Below are positions 50,027-62,406 of a DNA stretch of 64,000 nt, piece after piece. The notes under the pieces are model-generated. The model was not told the DNA's origin and searched no databases. It saw only the letters and a program-made list of their open reading frames with translations. How positions within the stretch are numbered: the stretch's first letter is position 1; every line of letters starts with the position of its first letter. The stretch comes from Gigaspora rosea (lineage: Eukaryota; Glomeromycota; Glomeromycetes; Diversisporales; Gigasporaceae): contig QKWP01000367.1 in the NCBI GenBank assembly GCA_003550325.1, positions 273,030 through 337,029 on the forward strand. Reading direction: 5' to 3'. The translations under genes and the position numbers were made by a program.

Positions 50027-50323
50027 AGGACCCCGGACATCTCTTATATAGGTTATAACTGGATTTTGGCCAATTTTGACCTAATTTGCTGAAAACGACA
50101 AAATCTATTTATTTAAATAACTGTTGATCCAGTAATCAGAATTGAATGAACTTTTTTTTGTTAGATGCGCCTCACTGAGAGTTTCATTTTAAAAAAAGAT
50201 CATTCAAATTGGACTACTGGATGCCAAGATAATTGCCAAAAACTGATTTTTTGCTTTTCAAATTTCGGGGGTTTTTGCTGAAATGCGTAACGTATGACCT
50301 CTGTACTACATGTCTGGGGTCCT
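50027..50323. mobile_element. hAT-type MITE, copy B (297 bp)
   Basis: It begins AGGACCCCGGACATCT and ends ATGTCTGGGGTCCT, flanked by a perfect 8-bp duplication TATAAAAC. It is the reverse-orientation relative of 25044-25329. Confidence 0.85.
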
Positions 50324-50628
50324 TATAAAACATATATAGCCAGGACAATTACCAGTATTAGTTTTACAATTACTAAGAGAAATGTTTCTGGTAATTTTAA
50401 TTAATAGATTATGACAAAAGTTGAAGAATCAGAGTTTAACGTGGCAAAAAAAAAAAAATTAATGTTGTGGGACTTGGAATAAAGACGCTCAGTATTAAAA
50501 GACCTTGATTTTTAATCTAACACACAACTGGCACTTATCTAATAAGCAAAGTTATAGAAAGTAATTTTTTTATAACATTTTGGGTTTTTATTTTTGATGA
50601 GACAATTATTCGGGACCGATAAATATCC

Positions 50629-50750
50629 TACATTTTACTGATAGTTTATTCGCCTGACATCATATAGGGTTAGAGTTAGCACTTGATAGCTGCAAATATA
50701 AATTGTCAGTGTGATGTCGGCTAACTGAGCTGTTAGTAAAATGAATGTTA
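50629..50750. mobile_element. Short MITE-like inverted repeat
   Basis: ACATTTTACTGATAG ... CTGTTAGTAAAATGAATG and the inner CTGACATCA / TGATGTCGG pair as inverted repeats. Ends are approximate. A relative may lie at 34455-34630. Confidence 0.5.
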
Positions 50751-51189
50751 GTGGGTTATATTATAGTGCATAGAATTAATTAACTTCAAATTACAGGATT
50801 ACCTATAGTTTTCGCATTCTAAACATGCCCAATTATAATGATTGGTTCATTCATTTAATTTTTGTAACGTTTCATTCCTATTTCAATATTTTGCTCCAAA
50901 TCATTTTTTCTTACAAAGCATGCATAAGTCGCTGCGCGACGGCATAAATTGAATTTTGGGAAGATACCTATTCCAAATACGTTCAAAACTTGATGAGCTA
51001 ATTTTATTTATTTCATCATATTCTACATTATCATAAATTCGGTATAAAGATCTCTTGCTTATGCATGCGGGTAAATAAATGACCTCACGAGTATTATCCT
51101 GAAAATTCCGTCCTAAAAATTTAATTATCTTAGTAATATAGTACAACCAAAATACACCCTATCGAAAAGTATATAAAGTACCCAGAATA

Positions 51190-51345
51190 CTCAATACAAA
51201 AAAGGTGATCAGTCATAATAAAAATTTACAAAATTTTCTTATATTGAGAATTTATTAATAATTCTCTTAAATCATATGGATTTATTATAGGTTGGTCTCT
51301 CTTATATTGAGATTTAATTATATCGAAAGTTTCTTATAGTGAAAG
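51190..51345. repeat. Diverged relative of the 10501 MITE family
   Basis: Contains CTTATATTGAGA several times and CTTATAGTGAAAG near its right edge, like the interior and ends of 10501-10777. Ends are not definable. It lies in the intron-like gap between two transposase pieces. Confidence 0.4.
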
Positions 51346-52782
51346 TTTTGAGTTTTGTGTATATATATTTTTTTTATAAACCACTCAAATATTGATTTTT
51401 GTTTTTTTTTTTATAACTCGCAGCTAATTCTACAGGACGCCAGTTTGTTTGTTGTTAAATGCAAGTATATATTATCATTATCGTTATACCAAATGACTTT
51501 AAAAATCACTATCTCGTATACTAACGCTAACGATACTGTAACATTTTATACAGAGTACTATGGTCTGTATGCATTATAATAATTTTTAATTGCTTACCAG
51601 GTGATGGAAGTCCATGTTGATTGGCGAAATTCATAATAAACTTAAGTGCATTTAAGGTAGTTGAAAAAGAAATTGCGTGATTACTAACACGTCTAACTAA
51701 GCCGTGAATTTTTGGTTTAAGACCAAAATTTTGATAGTGAGTACATAAAGCCTCTCATTGTCTTTTTTGAATGTCATAAATTGTGTACCAGGCTTTTTGG
51801 CAAATCGGGACACCCTCAAATTTATATTTTGTTGTCAAATATGCCTTTGGTGTTCCATATTTGAATTCTGTAGCATGCATGCTGGCATCATTTATTCCAA
51901 GAAAGCATAAATTCGATTTACTTGGTATCAATGCTTTCATTTCTTGAAATCTTTTAAGTGCTGCCTGGGGGTTAACATTTAAAAGACATCTTAGGGTACA
52001 ACAATCGAATTGCTGCAATTTTGCCAAAAACGCATTATTATCTTGTTTATCTAACTTCTTATTATGAGTTTTTTCATCTTCTGCTACTGCATGCATTGGA
52101 TAGAGCACATACATTTTATGAAAGTGTTCAATTTGTTCGGCTGTAAAAAAATTATCAATATATATAACTAATGATAGTTTTTTTATTTAATACTTTATTC
52201 TACATACTGAAAATTTAAGAATTACATGATTATTAATACTATCTGAAATTACTCTAACTTATTATGCACTTATAATAACTTTTTTCAATGTCAACTTACG
52301 CGCAAGCATATGGTATAACATAAGCTGGCTTGAAACCAACAGAACCTTCCAAAATTTGCCATCTTTCTTGGGCCCAACTTGTAGATTTTTACTTCTTTAA
52401 ACCTCTCTAAATGCATGCCCAACTTACTTTACCAACAATCATTTCACCAACATCTCATTTAGCTGACATCATACCAAGTGACAAATCACTAAAAATATTT
52501 ACCTGCAACTATGGCTAAATGAACTTTCATGAAATGACTATCAGTAATGTGAGCAGCACCAGTTTGGGTTTGCAGCTTGATACAATTTTTACATATTAGC
52601 AGCATAATCCTGGACAGCCTAGTCATGATATCAAGTATCGTACTGAAATTTATTTTACTGTAAATCACTACAATAGTCGTTAAGTTTTGTGGCAAAATTT
52701 TTTACAGTGAATTGTAATAGAAACACAACTATCAATTCCAATATGAACTAACTCAAAACTGTACTGTGTTGGAGTGTCAATA

Positions 52783-53097
52783 CCGTAGGTTTCCAAAAAT
52801 AAGCTACCTCCAAAAGAAGCTACCCCCAGATTTTCAGAAAAATTTTTAAAAGAATTGTTAACAGTCGCTACATATAAAACATTTTTTTTACTATGTAAAC
52901 TTCAAAAGGTCGAATAAGTAAAGTTTTCAGCATAATAAAATACACTTATAGTAAAAATTTTATTGCATTTGGACAACTTTTTATTAGTACGTTTTTCAAT
53001 TTTTCGAAAAATTTAACAATTCGAAAATAAGCTACCCCTACGATTTTTTGTGTAACTTTTTGGCCAAAATGGGTAGCTTATTTTCAGACAAATACGG
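52783..53097. mobile_element. TA-flanked MITE (uninterrupted relative of 16914-17392)
   Basis: CCGTAGGTTTCCAAAAATAA and its inverted relative TTATTTTCAGACAAATACGG form the ends, with TA outside. The interior aligns by eye with 16914-17392 and preserves that copy's pre-insertion site. Confidence 0.75.
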
Positions 53098-54208
53098 TAT
53101 GATCCAGTCCTAATGTATTTAGAGAAGTCTGACAGTATTATGCTTCATAAACTTATAAAAAATTGCTAGGGCACTTCAGGCTCTTGCCTTTTTTGTAGAC
53201 CCTTATTCACAATAAAATCAGGTTTGGTTTTTGTATGTATTTTCATGATGAAACCTATGCAAAAGGCAAAAAGTGAAAGTACACATCAATTAAAGTCAAA
53301 ATAAGAAATGTTTTCAGAACCAATGATAACCTTATACTTATCTAAAATTGTTTCTGAAATTCTTGACTTCACATGTTATTCCCTTAGTGTATACTGCAGC
53401 CTTTTTAATACCTAATACATGTTCCTAATATATTCGCTAACAAATTCAACGGTATTTTGGGACTGTCTGGGTATAGTACGATTTCTATTCCACCCGCATT
53501 TAAAAAGAAAGAAGTGAAACCAGTAAGAAAAGACATAAAAAACACAAAAGCAAGGATATAATAAAAACACCAAAACCACAATCCAGCTTATGTTTAGTTT
53601 TGAGATCTCATTCTGACTCGTATTAACGGAGATCTTAACTAACTATGATACAGTATAATAAGATCTTGTACTATGAGACCCGTATAAGCGCGACCTGCGT
53701 GTTTTTAAAGAAGGTTTTTTAAATTCAACCTTCAATAAATTCTTGTGAAGTGCACTTATACATAGAGTGTTCTAGTATATATGGAATACTGACTGCAACA
53801 ATAAACTGTGCTATATTAGGATGGATGTTAATTCGGATGCTCCATGAACACTAGTTCGAGACCATATAACAAATATTATTAAACTGGTAATTCTTATTGT
53901 AAAGAATTTTCAGAGTTTTTTATTGTTCTTTGTCTGTATTTACGTATATATAGTACATATACAGTACGTGTACTATTGATTTTTTTTGATTCATGTAGAT
54001 TCTACTTTTAGATTTGTCTGACCTGCGGATGCTAGTTGCCAATCTGTGCAACAAAAATCTTAAAACCATTATAGCTAATTTTTATATTATAAAAACAGAT
54101 GTTCATTATTAAGTAAAAAATGTTAAAAATATTTTAATTAATATAATGAATATAAAAACTCAAAATTGAAAAATTTTTGATTTGTCCCTTTTCTACTGAC
54201 GCCTCCCC

Positions 54209-55113
54209 ATATGTAGACAAAAAACTATTGCTAGAAAAAAATGGTCTCTAATTTAGAAAACTGTAGAGATAGATATATAAAAAAGAACTATAGCTAAAAG
54301 AATATTTTAAAAATAAATTTCATTGCAAAGTTTTCTTCAAAAACAAATATATGTTATTCATTGTTTTTTCAAAAACCTAAAATTTACTCGTAACTTGATT
54401 TCAATATAGTAGCCATATTTCCAAATTGGAAGAGATAAACATTGTCAATTTTTTGGTAAAAGTAAGTTAAAATGCCCACTTTGTTGAAATTTTGAAAAGG
54501 CCAAAGAGACAATGGAAGCACCAAGTGGCTCAACTTGTTTTGTGAGTTTAAAACCATATAAGTTTTGTAGCCCATAGAAAAAATATGTAGCTTTTATAAA
54601 ATCTAAAACTGTTTGAACTTAATGACTAAGACTTCTAGTTATTCAGTAACCAAATACTATTTGATAGTTTTTGTGCTTTACTCCAGAGAGACCTATTCTA
54701 AAACTTTTTTAGCTCTTTTTCAGTTGTTCCAAGTAGAACTTTTGTTTCCAAATACTTCAAAAAAAGGTTTGTAGTAAGAGGTTGCATATTATTTATAGGT
54801 TTTCTACAGGTTAGTTGTCTTAAAATTTGGTTTAGATGATAATCAAAAAGAGTTCATTACTTATTGAAATTGAAAACAAACAAATTTGAAAATATTTAAA
54901 TATATTAACCAAATAGTAAAAGTACTTCTTTTTATCATTTAGTATAATAGAACTGTTTTATTAAAATTTTTTATTTTTTATTTTGTTTAAATACTAAAAA
55001 GCTTTTTATTAATTGTATAAGTATTTGCTTGTTACTTTTTTAATCTTACAGTATTACTTAGAAGAAAAGTTTTATATAATAGATTAATATATTTGTAGCC
55101 ATGGCTACTATAA
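54209..55113. other. Intergenic, nothing recognised
   Basis: AT-rich, no gene. It follows the right end of the large element. Confidence 0.4.
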
Positions 55114-55257
55114 GGGCCATGTCATTAATCACCTGATTATTTTTTATCAGAGACCTACCCCCTCTCTCTTACTTTATATAGTCAGGTTCTTATATATAAT
55201 TTCAACTTTTTTTATCTTTTCACCTCCTAAAAAATCACCTGATTTTTGTCACTCCTC
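55114..55257. mobile_element. Harbinger-type MITE, copy 4 of 4
   Basis: Same family as 12267-12418; flanked by TAA on both sides. Confidence 0.85.
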
Positions 55258-56175
55258 TAACCGTATTTTATAAAATTGTTAATAACTCAAAATTTTACTA
55301 GAGTAACTCCTGTTGTACTGTATTACTAATAAAAAATGCTCTTCTTGCAATTTTGTAATAATTTTAATTCTAACTTTAATTCTAACTCTAACTTTAATAT
55401 TACACTAACCCTAACCCTAACTATATTACATCTGGGCTTAGTTATGAACCCTGGCTACAAAAAATTTATAGTAATCTACCCTTATATAATTTTTTATTCA
55501 AAAAGTAATATATATATTATATATATCTACTATAAGCTATATAATAAGCTATTTTTAAAATAATCTATTTTTTTATTTTTTAAAAAATTTTTAAAAAAAT
55601 TTATTAATAGTTTTTATATAAAAAAAATTAATATTTTGCTAAATAAATTACCAAAGTATAATTAAATAAACTTGTTTAAAATATTAAAATATCTTTTAAT
55701 AAAAGTTTGATATTATTTAAAAAACTAGTAGCTTATTATAGAAAAAATATAATACTATATATATAGTATAGTGTAAACTGTATAAAAAATATACTATAAT
55801 ATAAAATTTTCTACTAAATTTAATAATCTCAATACTAGAAAGAAATTGGATTTATTAAAGTAAAACGGGTAATTCGTAAATCCAATTATTTGAAGCTGCA
55901 AATTAAATTAACCTATACCTGCCAAGAACATTGCATTTGTATTTACATGACTAACGCTAATACTTGTTCGACGCCAGCCTCATATGGAATATTCTATTAT
56001 AGAGCCGACCAGAATTACAGGTATATAGTTTAGTATAGACTCTCTGCGTCACACTGGATTATTTGTGTAATTTAACATGTGATTGCGAATTGCACTATAT
56101 ACTGACAACTATTATAGTCGGGACATTTTACATACGTTTTTTGTCTGATATTCTCTGTAATTTTTAAAAATCACA
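55258..56175. other. AT-rich intergenic, then promoter region of the KHDC4-like gene
   Basis: 55340-55430 iterates TTTAATTCTAACT-type words ending in CACTAACCCTAACCCTAAC (telomere-like). 55480-55820 is nearly pure A/T. The last ~300 bases are of ordinary composition and lead to the gene at 56176. Confidence 0.45.
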
Positions 56176-58430
56176 ATGTCTACACAAAATAAAACGTAGG
56201 TTTAAACGTCACCTGAAAGGCTTCCCATCTTTTCAACAATTTTTTACTAAATTTTAATCAACGAATTATGTTAGTCGGAAGCGTAAATGGGATCTTGATG
56301 ACCAAGGAAAAGAAGCACCTCCCGTTTCCACGACCTCAAAGTCGGCCAAAGTTGATCCTAGTAGTGACGCATCTGAATCTAGTGCGCCTTCACCTACTCC
56401 TTCAAGCACTGATTCAATAGATCCCAATATAGCTGCAGGTAATTATCGTATAATTATAACATATTCTTAAGATTAGATCTAATATTCTATAATTCTTTTG
56501 CATTAGCTGTCGCAGCGGCAAAAATCAATGCTATGCTTGCGGCTAAAGGTATTCAGGTTCCAGCAAAACCACTAATAGTCACACCTAAATTAGATATTTC
56601 TGAAAACGGCAGTTCGGAGGTATATTTTAAGTCGCGTTTGTCTTGTCTTGTCATTTAATTAACCCTGTGGTCGTGATTTTTATTTCGTTATCATGACGTA
56701 ATCTGTAAAGGATTCTAAAGCGTCTAAGATGGCGATAAAAGATTCTGATTTGGAATTTACTCATGATATTACAATCAATGATTGTAAAAATAGATATTTG
56801 TTGACCAAGGGTGCAACGCAACAGCAGGTATAAATATATATTAACACAATCTCTGTTGTCTTTTTTTTTTTTTTTACTATACACTAATGTATATCGTTAA
56901 TTATATAGATCCAAAAAGAAACTGGTGCAGGTGCATCATTTATTTATAAGATATCTTTATTTGCTAATGACAAATAATCTAAGCCGAAAAACATTTATTA
57001 TTGATAGATGTGACGACACGAGGAAAATACTACCCAGATAAACTTCTTGCTACCGAAAAGGATCCCCCACTTTATTTGCACGTGACAGCATCAACTAAGG
57101 AGGCTCTAAATGCTGCTATCAATAAAATTGGAGAGCTCATGGAACAGACTTTTACTCCGGCACCATCGACACCGACACCTCGTCCACCAGGACAACATTT
57201 AGGGGTAGGTACAAATTTCTCAATTGTGTCACTTTAAAATAAAGATTCTCCATTATAATATTGTACTAATTTATGCTTTATAGCGGCAATTTGTTCAAGA
57301 CAAAGTATTTGTGGGAATCGAACCTGATCGCACATTTAACGCACGAGCTAAAATTGTTGGTCCACAGGGTGCCTATGTAAAGCATATTCAACAAGAGACA
57401 GGTGCAAAGGTTCAGCTTAAAGGTCGAGGATCAGGCTATGTTGAACCCACTTCGGGTACCGAGGCTTTTGAACCACTTCATATTCACATCACGTATGTTT
57501 TAGACCGATTGGTAAGATATTAACAAATAGATACAGATTCAAAATATTTTCTATTATAGTTGTTGGAGTCAAGAAGGATTGGATAGGGCTAAGAAATTAT
57601 GTGAGGATCTCATTAACACGGTAAAAATAGAATGGGATAAGCATAAAGCACAACAGGCTGCATATCCTTCGTATGGAAGGTCACCATACCCACGTCCACC
57701 TCTTTATGGACAACCTGCATTACCTTCTGGGGTATGAATTCTTTTAATATCAAAAAAAAAAAAAGAATTTTTATACTTGATATTTTATTAAGATAATTTC
57801 GAATTACAGACTTATCCTCCTCCACCTGCAAACCCTCCATTGCCCAGTGGTCCTCCGCCACCGCTTGGAAATCCACCGCCTCCACCACCACTTCCCAGTA
57901 CTTCAACTGCAACTGCGACTGCGACTACAACTGCAACATCGCAACCTCCACTTCCCAATTACCCTCCCCCTCCACCACCATCTTCAACAACTGTAGCAAC
58001 AAGTTCATCGCCCACTAGTACCTCTAGTACTTCGAGTCAATATACAAACGCCTACAATGCCAGCACTACTAGTAATGCTTATGCAGCTAGTAGTCAGAAT
58101 GCTGCGACAACTTGGAGTAATCCTTATAACCCTTACAACCAATCTCGATATTACCAATATTCTCAATATCCTTATTATCAGCCAACTGCTGCGCAAGCAG
58201 TCGATGCTAGTTATTATTATGGATATGCTGGGTATCAAACCACAGCTAACTATCAAACCGCAGGGTATCAAGCACCAGTTACACAGGCTCCACCAACTTC
58301 ATCAGCGCCGTCAACAACTCCCAGCACTACGACCTCACCTCCAACGTCACCATATGAAGATAAAAAACAGGGGAGCTCTTATCACGCAGTTCCACCTCCG
58401 GATTCTTATGAAAGCGAGGTTGGTAAATAA
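56176..58430 (+). CDS. KHDC4: KHDC4/BLOM7-like double KH-domain splicing protein, 544 aa
   Basis: Nine exons: 56176-56195, 56275-56438, 56507-56619, 56711-56827, 56909-56930, 57008-57204, 57284-57492, 57560-57731, 57810-58430; every intron is GT-AG and the total is 545 codons. The start MSTQNKTRKRKWDLDDQG and the helix AAAKINAMLAAKG (~65-77) are family marks. The first KH domain spans ~118-210 (DCKNRYLLTKGATQQQIQKE, GADVTTRGKYYP), the second ~215-300 (GIEPDRTFNARAKIVGPQGA with the GPQG loop). A Pro-rich, then Tyr/Gln/Ser/Thr-rich tail (339-544) ends the protein. Human KHDC4 binds RNA and associates with the spliceosome; a nuclear pre-mRNA role is inferred. The 22-bp exon 5 is notably small. 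Confidence 0.9.
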
Positions 58431-59537
58431 CGCAAAATACGAGCGTGCGAATTTTATTTTGATATTACCGTATTATTATTTGGTGTGGTGGTTGTGTTGG
58501 TCTTTATAAGAATTGAACAAAACAGGCAAGACAATAAATGTATCAATTTATGAAAAAATTTCGCGATAAAATAGTGCGCATTGCGCACTCTACTTACAAT
58601 TTAAGTTTTTTCTCTCTTTTAGAGTTGAAATTACCGATATACAGTCTTTTTTTTTGTTTCTTGTTCTTTTGCAATAAACAAAGAATAAGAAAACTGGACT
58701 GGTTTGTCACATCCCTGGCGACATATCGTATACATTTTTATTTTTCTGTTCATTGTTATAAATGAATGATGCGTTTTAAAAACTAAACCAATTTAGCTTA
58801 TTCTATTGAAGCTTAAAAAAAAAAAAAACAAAAACCAAAAAAAAAAAAAAAAAAAAACAAAAAAAAAAAAAAAAAAAAAAAAACAATAATATTGAAACAG
58901 ATGAAAGCGATATCGACTTTTATGGGCATAAAATTTCCTATTGTAGTGTAATATCATTTCAATTTTATCCCATGATTGCAAGCTACATAATTATTTAGTT
59001 AAAAAGTTGTTGAAATTGTATAATACAGAGAATAAAAGACGTACGAATAATTATATTATCAACTTTTTGTTTTTCCTTTTACAAGTGAACCGATAAACTC
59101 GACTTATTTGTAATCCATATTATTTAAATAGTGACCCTTCCCTTCACGCGGGTAAGTGAATTCAAAAGACGACAAAAAATAATCGAATGATCGAATACGG
59201 TATATATCCCCAATGATGATCTTACATGTTTACATTTATAGCTATTTGTTTATTTGAAAACATTTACTGTTTTTTTAACAATACTTCTGTTGAAGGATTT
59301 TGGTGAGGCTTGTAAACGGGTTTGATACTAAAATTTTAATAAATTATGCGATTTTTATCGAATTACGAAGGTGAATAATAAAGGTTATATTCATTTTTAT
59401 TATTGTGAACACTTTAGATAGAAAGTTGATTTTGATCCAATAGATATATGAAATTTATAGACACTCTAACGAGATTAGAATATCCTGATGCAAAAAATTG
59501 TGATAGCAAGATTTTTGAAATATAAACATTATTGATA
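58431..59537. other. Intergenic between converging KHDC4 and PSMG2 genes
   Basis: Holds both 3' flanks. A poly-A tract with a few C (58815-58883) is the only striking feature; its length in the assembly may be unreliable. No gene is seen. Confidence 0.5.
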
Positions 59538-60781
59538 TTATTGATATAGCTCTTGTTGATAAGGATTACCAAATAAATAATTCCAACTTGCAGGTGTTTT
59601 CCAAAGTTTTGTTATGGGAATTTCTAGAATATCAATTATTAACCATTTAACATATTAATTATTAATCATTTAATACATTAAATATTAACATATTAATTAA
59701 CCATAAATCAATGAAGTTCATCTTACCTTGTTGCGGAAACAAATTTAATAATGAGTTTGTGTAATTTGCAAGTAAGAAGGCATCTTGTGTATTGTCTGGA
59801 AAGAAAAAAATTTATTACAATTAATAATAGAAATTAGATTTAAATATGACTGATAAACTCGTTACCTCCTTCTATCGCAAAAAAAATAATCATTATTAAT
59901 GGTATATCTTCTTGTTGACTTTTATGGAACAGAAACCTTGATATACCACCGCCAGGAATCTTTGGTAAATCACTGTCTTGTTTTAAAGCATAGTCATCAT
60001 TTGAAATTTTTTCCAAAGTTTTTAAGCCAAGAATTGTTGCTCGCTCAGAGAGATCATTTGGAAATGATGGAGTAGTAAGGATTCGAAGTGGTAGGCTTTC
60101 AGTTAGGGTAATTAAATGTTAGAATTAAACTGGTATAATCAAAGCCAAAAATGATGTACAAACCTTGTAAGTTGAATATCTACTCTCCTAGTAGCATCTG
60201 CACTCGACAATAAAATTACTTTCGAAAATTGGGATTGCTTTATAAAAGCTAATAAATTTTCAGTAAAATTATGCCACTTTTTCTGAAAGATTGAGAGTTA
60301 TGATTTTAGCCATAATAGACTAACTAATAAAAAAAAAAGGTAAATTTTACCTTAATTACTGTAGCCCTTTGTTGAATAACTGTCCATTTATTATCATCAG
60401 ATTGATATACTATTTTATATAGAATAAGAGTTTCGTAATCGAATATCGATGTATAATTAAATGATTAAATAAACAATCGATTCTACCTTCAATAGCGACA
60501 GTAATACCCCTTGTCAGATGCTCGTTAACACCAGCCACAGGGATAACATTTTCATCCTCCAGGAAACCAATTCGTTGTAAATTTAAAGTAGTAATTAAAA
60601 GATCAACTGCGAGTTGAGGAACGTTCCCAATGGAAATAGCAGGCTTATTTTTAAGTAAAAATATTGAGTACTATTGCATAACATAAAATATTGTAACAAA
60701 ATGAATTAAACTCACCAGAATTAGTGTGCTCCCGGTAATTTTACACGAATTTTCACGCTCTTTCACTGGAATAAATTTCAT
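59538..60781 (-). CDS. PSMG2: Proteasome assembly chaperone 2 (PAC2 / yeast Add66), 261 aa
   Basis: Seven exons on the minus strand: 60716-60781, 60487-60643, 60351-60409, 60164-60282, 59866-60095, 59727-59795, 59538-59623; all borders are GT-AG and the sum is 262 codons. Family marks are KITGSTLILPAISIGNVPQL at ~14-33, GFLEDENVIPVAGVNE (~50-65), LLSSADATRR (~130-139), PGGGISRFL (~188-196) and the C-terminal TPASWNYLFGN. With PAC1 it forms a heterodimer that guides assembly of the 20S alpha ring in the cytosol. The ATG at 60781 starts MKFIPVKERENS. Length fits the family (~260). It is head to head with the RBM18-like gene (165 bp between start codons), so the two may share a promoter. Confidence 0.92.
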
Positions 60782-60946
60782 TTTCAATACGTCACGTCAC
60801 GAACTTAAGGTGGAATGTCAAGTAACAAATGATTTCGATATGGTTTATCTGTTATGACAATGCATGATCTTCAAATGATCCACATTGCAGTTATTGTGTG
60901 ACTTGAAATTTTAGGTATCATATCAGATATATAATATAATGTAAAC
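60782..60946. promoter_or_regulatory. Short divergent intergenic region (putative bidirectional promoter)
   Basis: Only 165 bp separate the PSMG2 and RBM18 start codons, so it must carry both promoters and leaders. ACGTCACGTCACG (60789-60801) is a tandem TCACG-type word, which could bind a bZIP or bHLH factor; no TATA box is obvious. Confidence 0.5.
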
Positions 60947-61997
60947 ATGATTAAAACAAAGTCAAAAAAGATGTCAACGGCACAAGGATCTTCGAGCAAG
61001 GTACTTATTCAAAGGTTAAATTTATCTCTCTATGTTATTTACTAGTCCCATTTATGCTTGTTTAGATTTAAATAATTCTATCTCGTGAATTTATACAAGC
61101 TTGATGACAAACGTTTATATATCGGCAATCTAGATTCTGCTATCGATGAGTAAGTAATTATATTTCACTCGTTATTTTCTTATTCGTTCATTCATATAAA
61201 CTGATATTTCCTTGCCAGATATACCGTAGTAAAGTTATTCGAACCTTATGGAAAAATAACACATCTCGATTATCTTTTTCACAAGAGTGGACCTAAACGT
61301 GGTCAACCAAGAGGCTATTGCTTTTTAGAATATAGTAAAAAAGAAGTGAGGCTTTAATTTTATTTATCTATGTGCAAGATTATTCTTTTTAGAGAAATCA
61401 ACCTGTTATATTTAAATTTTCATTCACATATTTATAACTATTAAAAACTGACTATTCCTAGGAAGCATTGAAAGCAATGACAGCGATGCATTCTAAAGTA
61501 ATTAAGAATCGCTCCATGATAGTTACATTTGCATATGCGGTAAATAAGAGTAAACTTTCATAAATTTCTTAGAGGTGTGATTAGATAGTAATTAGTTATA
61601 ATTATGTAGGCATCAGAAAATTGTGATAGTAAAAGCATAGGCGGTTTAAAGAAAAGGTCATCTACAGCTGCGAGTAATAGACCAACAACTATTTCATTGC
61701 TAAAGTCGCATCAAATGGTTAATGTTAGGTAAATATATATATATTACTTTTTCTGATACGAATCGGTATTCAGAAATCTCATAAAAATTTCTTTTTTAAA
61801 GCACGGATGCAAAAATACAAGCATTAGAGCGTAAATTAGCACAAATGAAACAAGGTCAATCATCTAATCTGTCTTCTGTAAAAATGTCATCACCCTCTTC
61901 ATCACCTCATCAATCTAAAACGATAAGAAATTCAAAATCGTCATCACCTTCCACGAGTACAGTTAAACAGAGTGAACAAAGATTTAAACCATATTAA
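60947..61997 (+). CDS. RBM18: RBM18-like single-RRM RNA-binding protein, 207 aa
   Basis: Six exons: 60947-61000, 61100-61149, 61219-61345, 61462-61539, 61610-61728, 61802-61997; GT-AG borders, 208 codons. The RRM covers ~22-103, with RNP2 LYIGNL, RNP1 RGYCFLEY and the RBM18 signature DYLFHKSGPKRGQPRGYCF. After it come a basic patch (GLKKRSS), a short coiled coil (DAKIQALERKLAQMK, ~144-158) and a Ser-rich tail ending RFKPY. The vertebrate protein is a poorly studied RNA-binding factor; a nuclear RNA role is inferred. No lesion is seen. Confidence 0.9.
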
Positions 61998-62406
61998 ATT
62001 CTAAATAATTAAAATATGCAGATTTAAGCATTTTTTACCGTTACCGCTTATTGCATTTGATACAATCATTTAACAGTATAATAAAAGACTATCTTGGAAA
62101 GCTTGCTGAGCCAAAACCCAAATGTAAGCTTTTGTCTATGCATAATAATAATGATTATTTATTTATATATTATTGCATCCTAAAATTATAACCAAATACT
62201 GTTATAATAGGTTTACAAGTCCTGTTAAGGTTACTGAATTATATTATAAAAGCTAAGCGTAGCCAGTATTATGAGATTATGACCAATTAGCATTGTAATT
62301 GACTCATTATAGTGAAAAGTAAAGGTTTTCTCATCAACCTATGACTTCACTATAACGAGAGTGAACCTTATCATTATAATTTCCCTATCTAGCTTTATTT
62401 TATTCC
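61998..62406. other. Intergenic between converging RBM18 and SEC12 genes
   Basis: Contains both 3' flanks. At ~62308-62368 a short inverted tract (TATAGTGAAAAG ... CTTCACTATAACGAGAGTGA) is a relative of the 10501 MITE ends. Confidence 0.5.

Larger units (their letters stand above)
46084..52114 (-). pseudogene. Decayed DDE-type transposase of the large element
   Basis: In order on the minus strand: 51605-52114 (FLAKLQQFDCCTLRCLL..., GVPICQKAWYTIY..., then HGLVRRVSNHAISFSTTLNA and NQHGLPSPG, ending at a GT donor near 51604); 50901-51146 (REVIYLPACISKRSLYRIYD..., PSRSDLCMLCKK with a CxxC); then a gap; ~46720-46820 (SIGKGPNTVVSLVYYYL); 46084-46760 (VVIHADNCIGQNKNNTMIKY, then GYTKFGPDGFFGLFKLKLR and PNQPKPKKSK). 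HADN-x-x-GQNKNN carries the likely catalytic Asp. This set of motifs belongs to a widespread group of transposase-like proteins in animals and Rhizophagus, which I cannot assign to a superfamily with certainty. A frame change near 46745, a missing ~150-residue middle and the inserted ~4 kb make it non-functional. Confidence 0.6.
42214..54208 (-). mobile_element. Candidate ~12 kb DDE DNA transposon bounded by inverted repeats
   Basis: 42214-42243 (GGGGTGGCGTCAATAGAAAA, continuing GGGACAAATCA) is matched in inverted orientation at 54179-54208 with two or three mismatches. Both ends are followed by AT outside, which may be a 2-bp duplication or part of the repeat. Inside, on the minus strand, lies a decayed transposase (46084-52114). 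Subterminal copies of the same motif occur at 42376-42430. Many later insertions (listed separately) enlarge it. It is possible that the two ends belong to two different truncated copies. Confidence 0.5.

Noticed and set aside
57613-58509. Frames overlapping the KHDC4 exons in other phases
   Set aside because: Shadows of the Pro/Ser/Tyr-rich last exons.
58793-58981. Phe-rich frame on the minus strand
   Set aside because: Translation of the poly-A tract.
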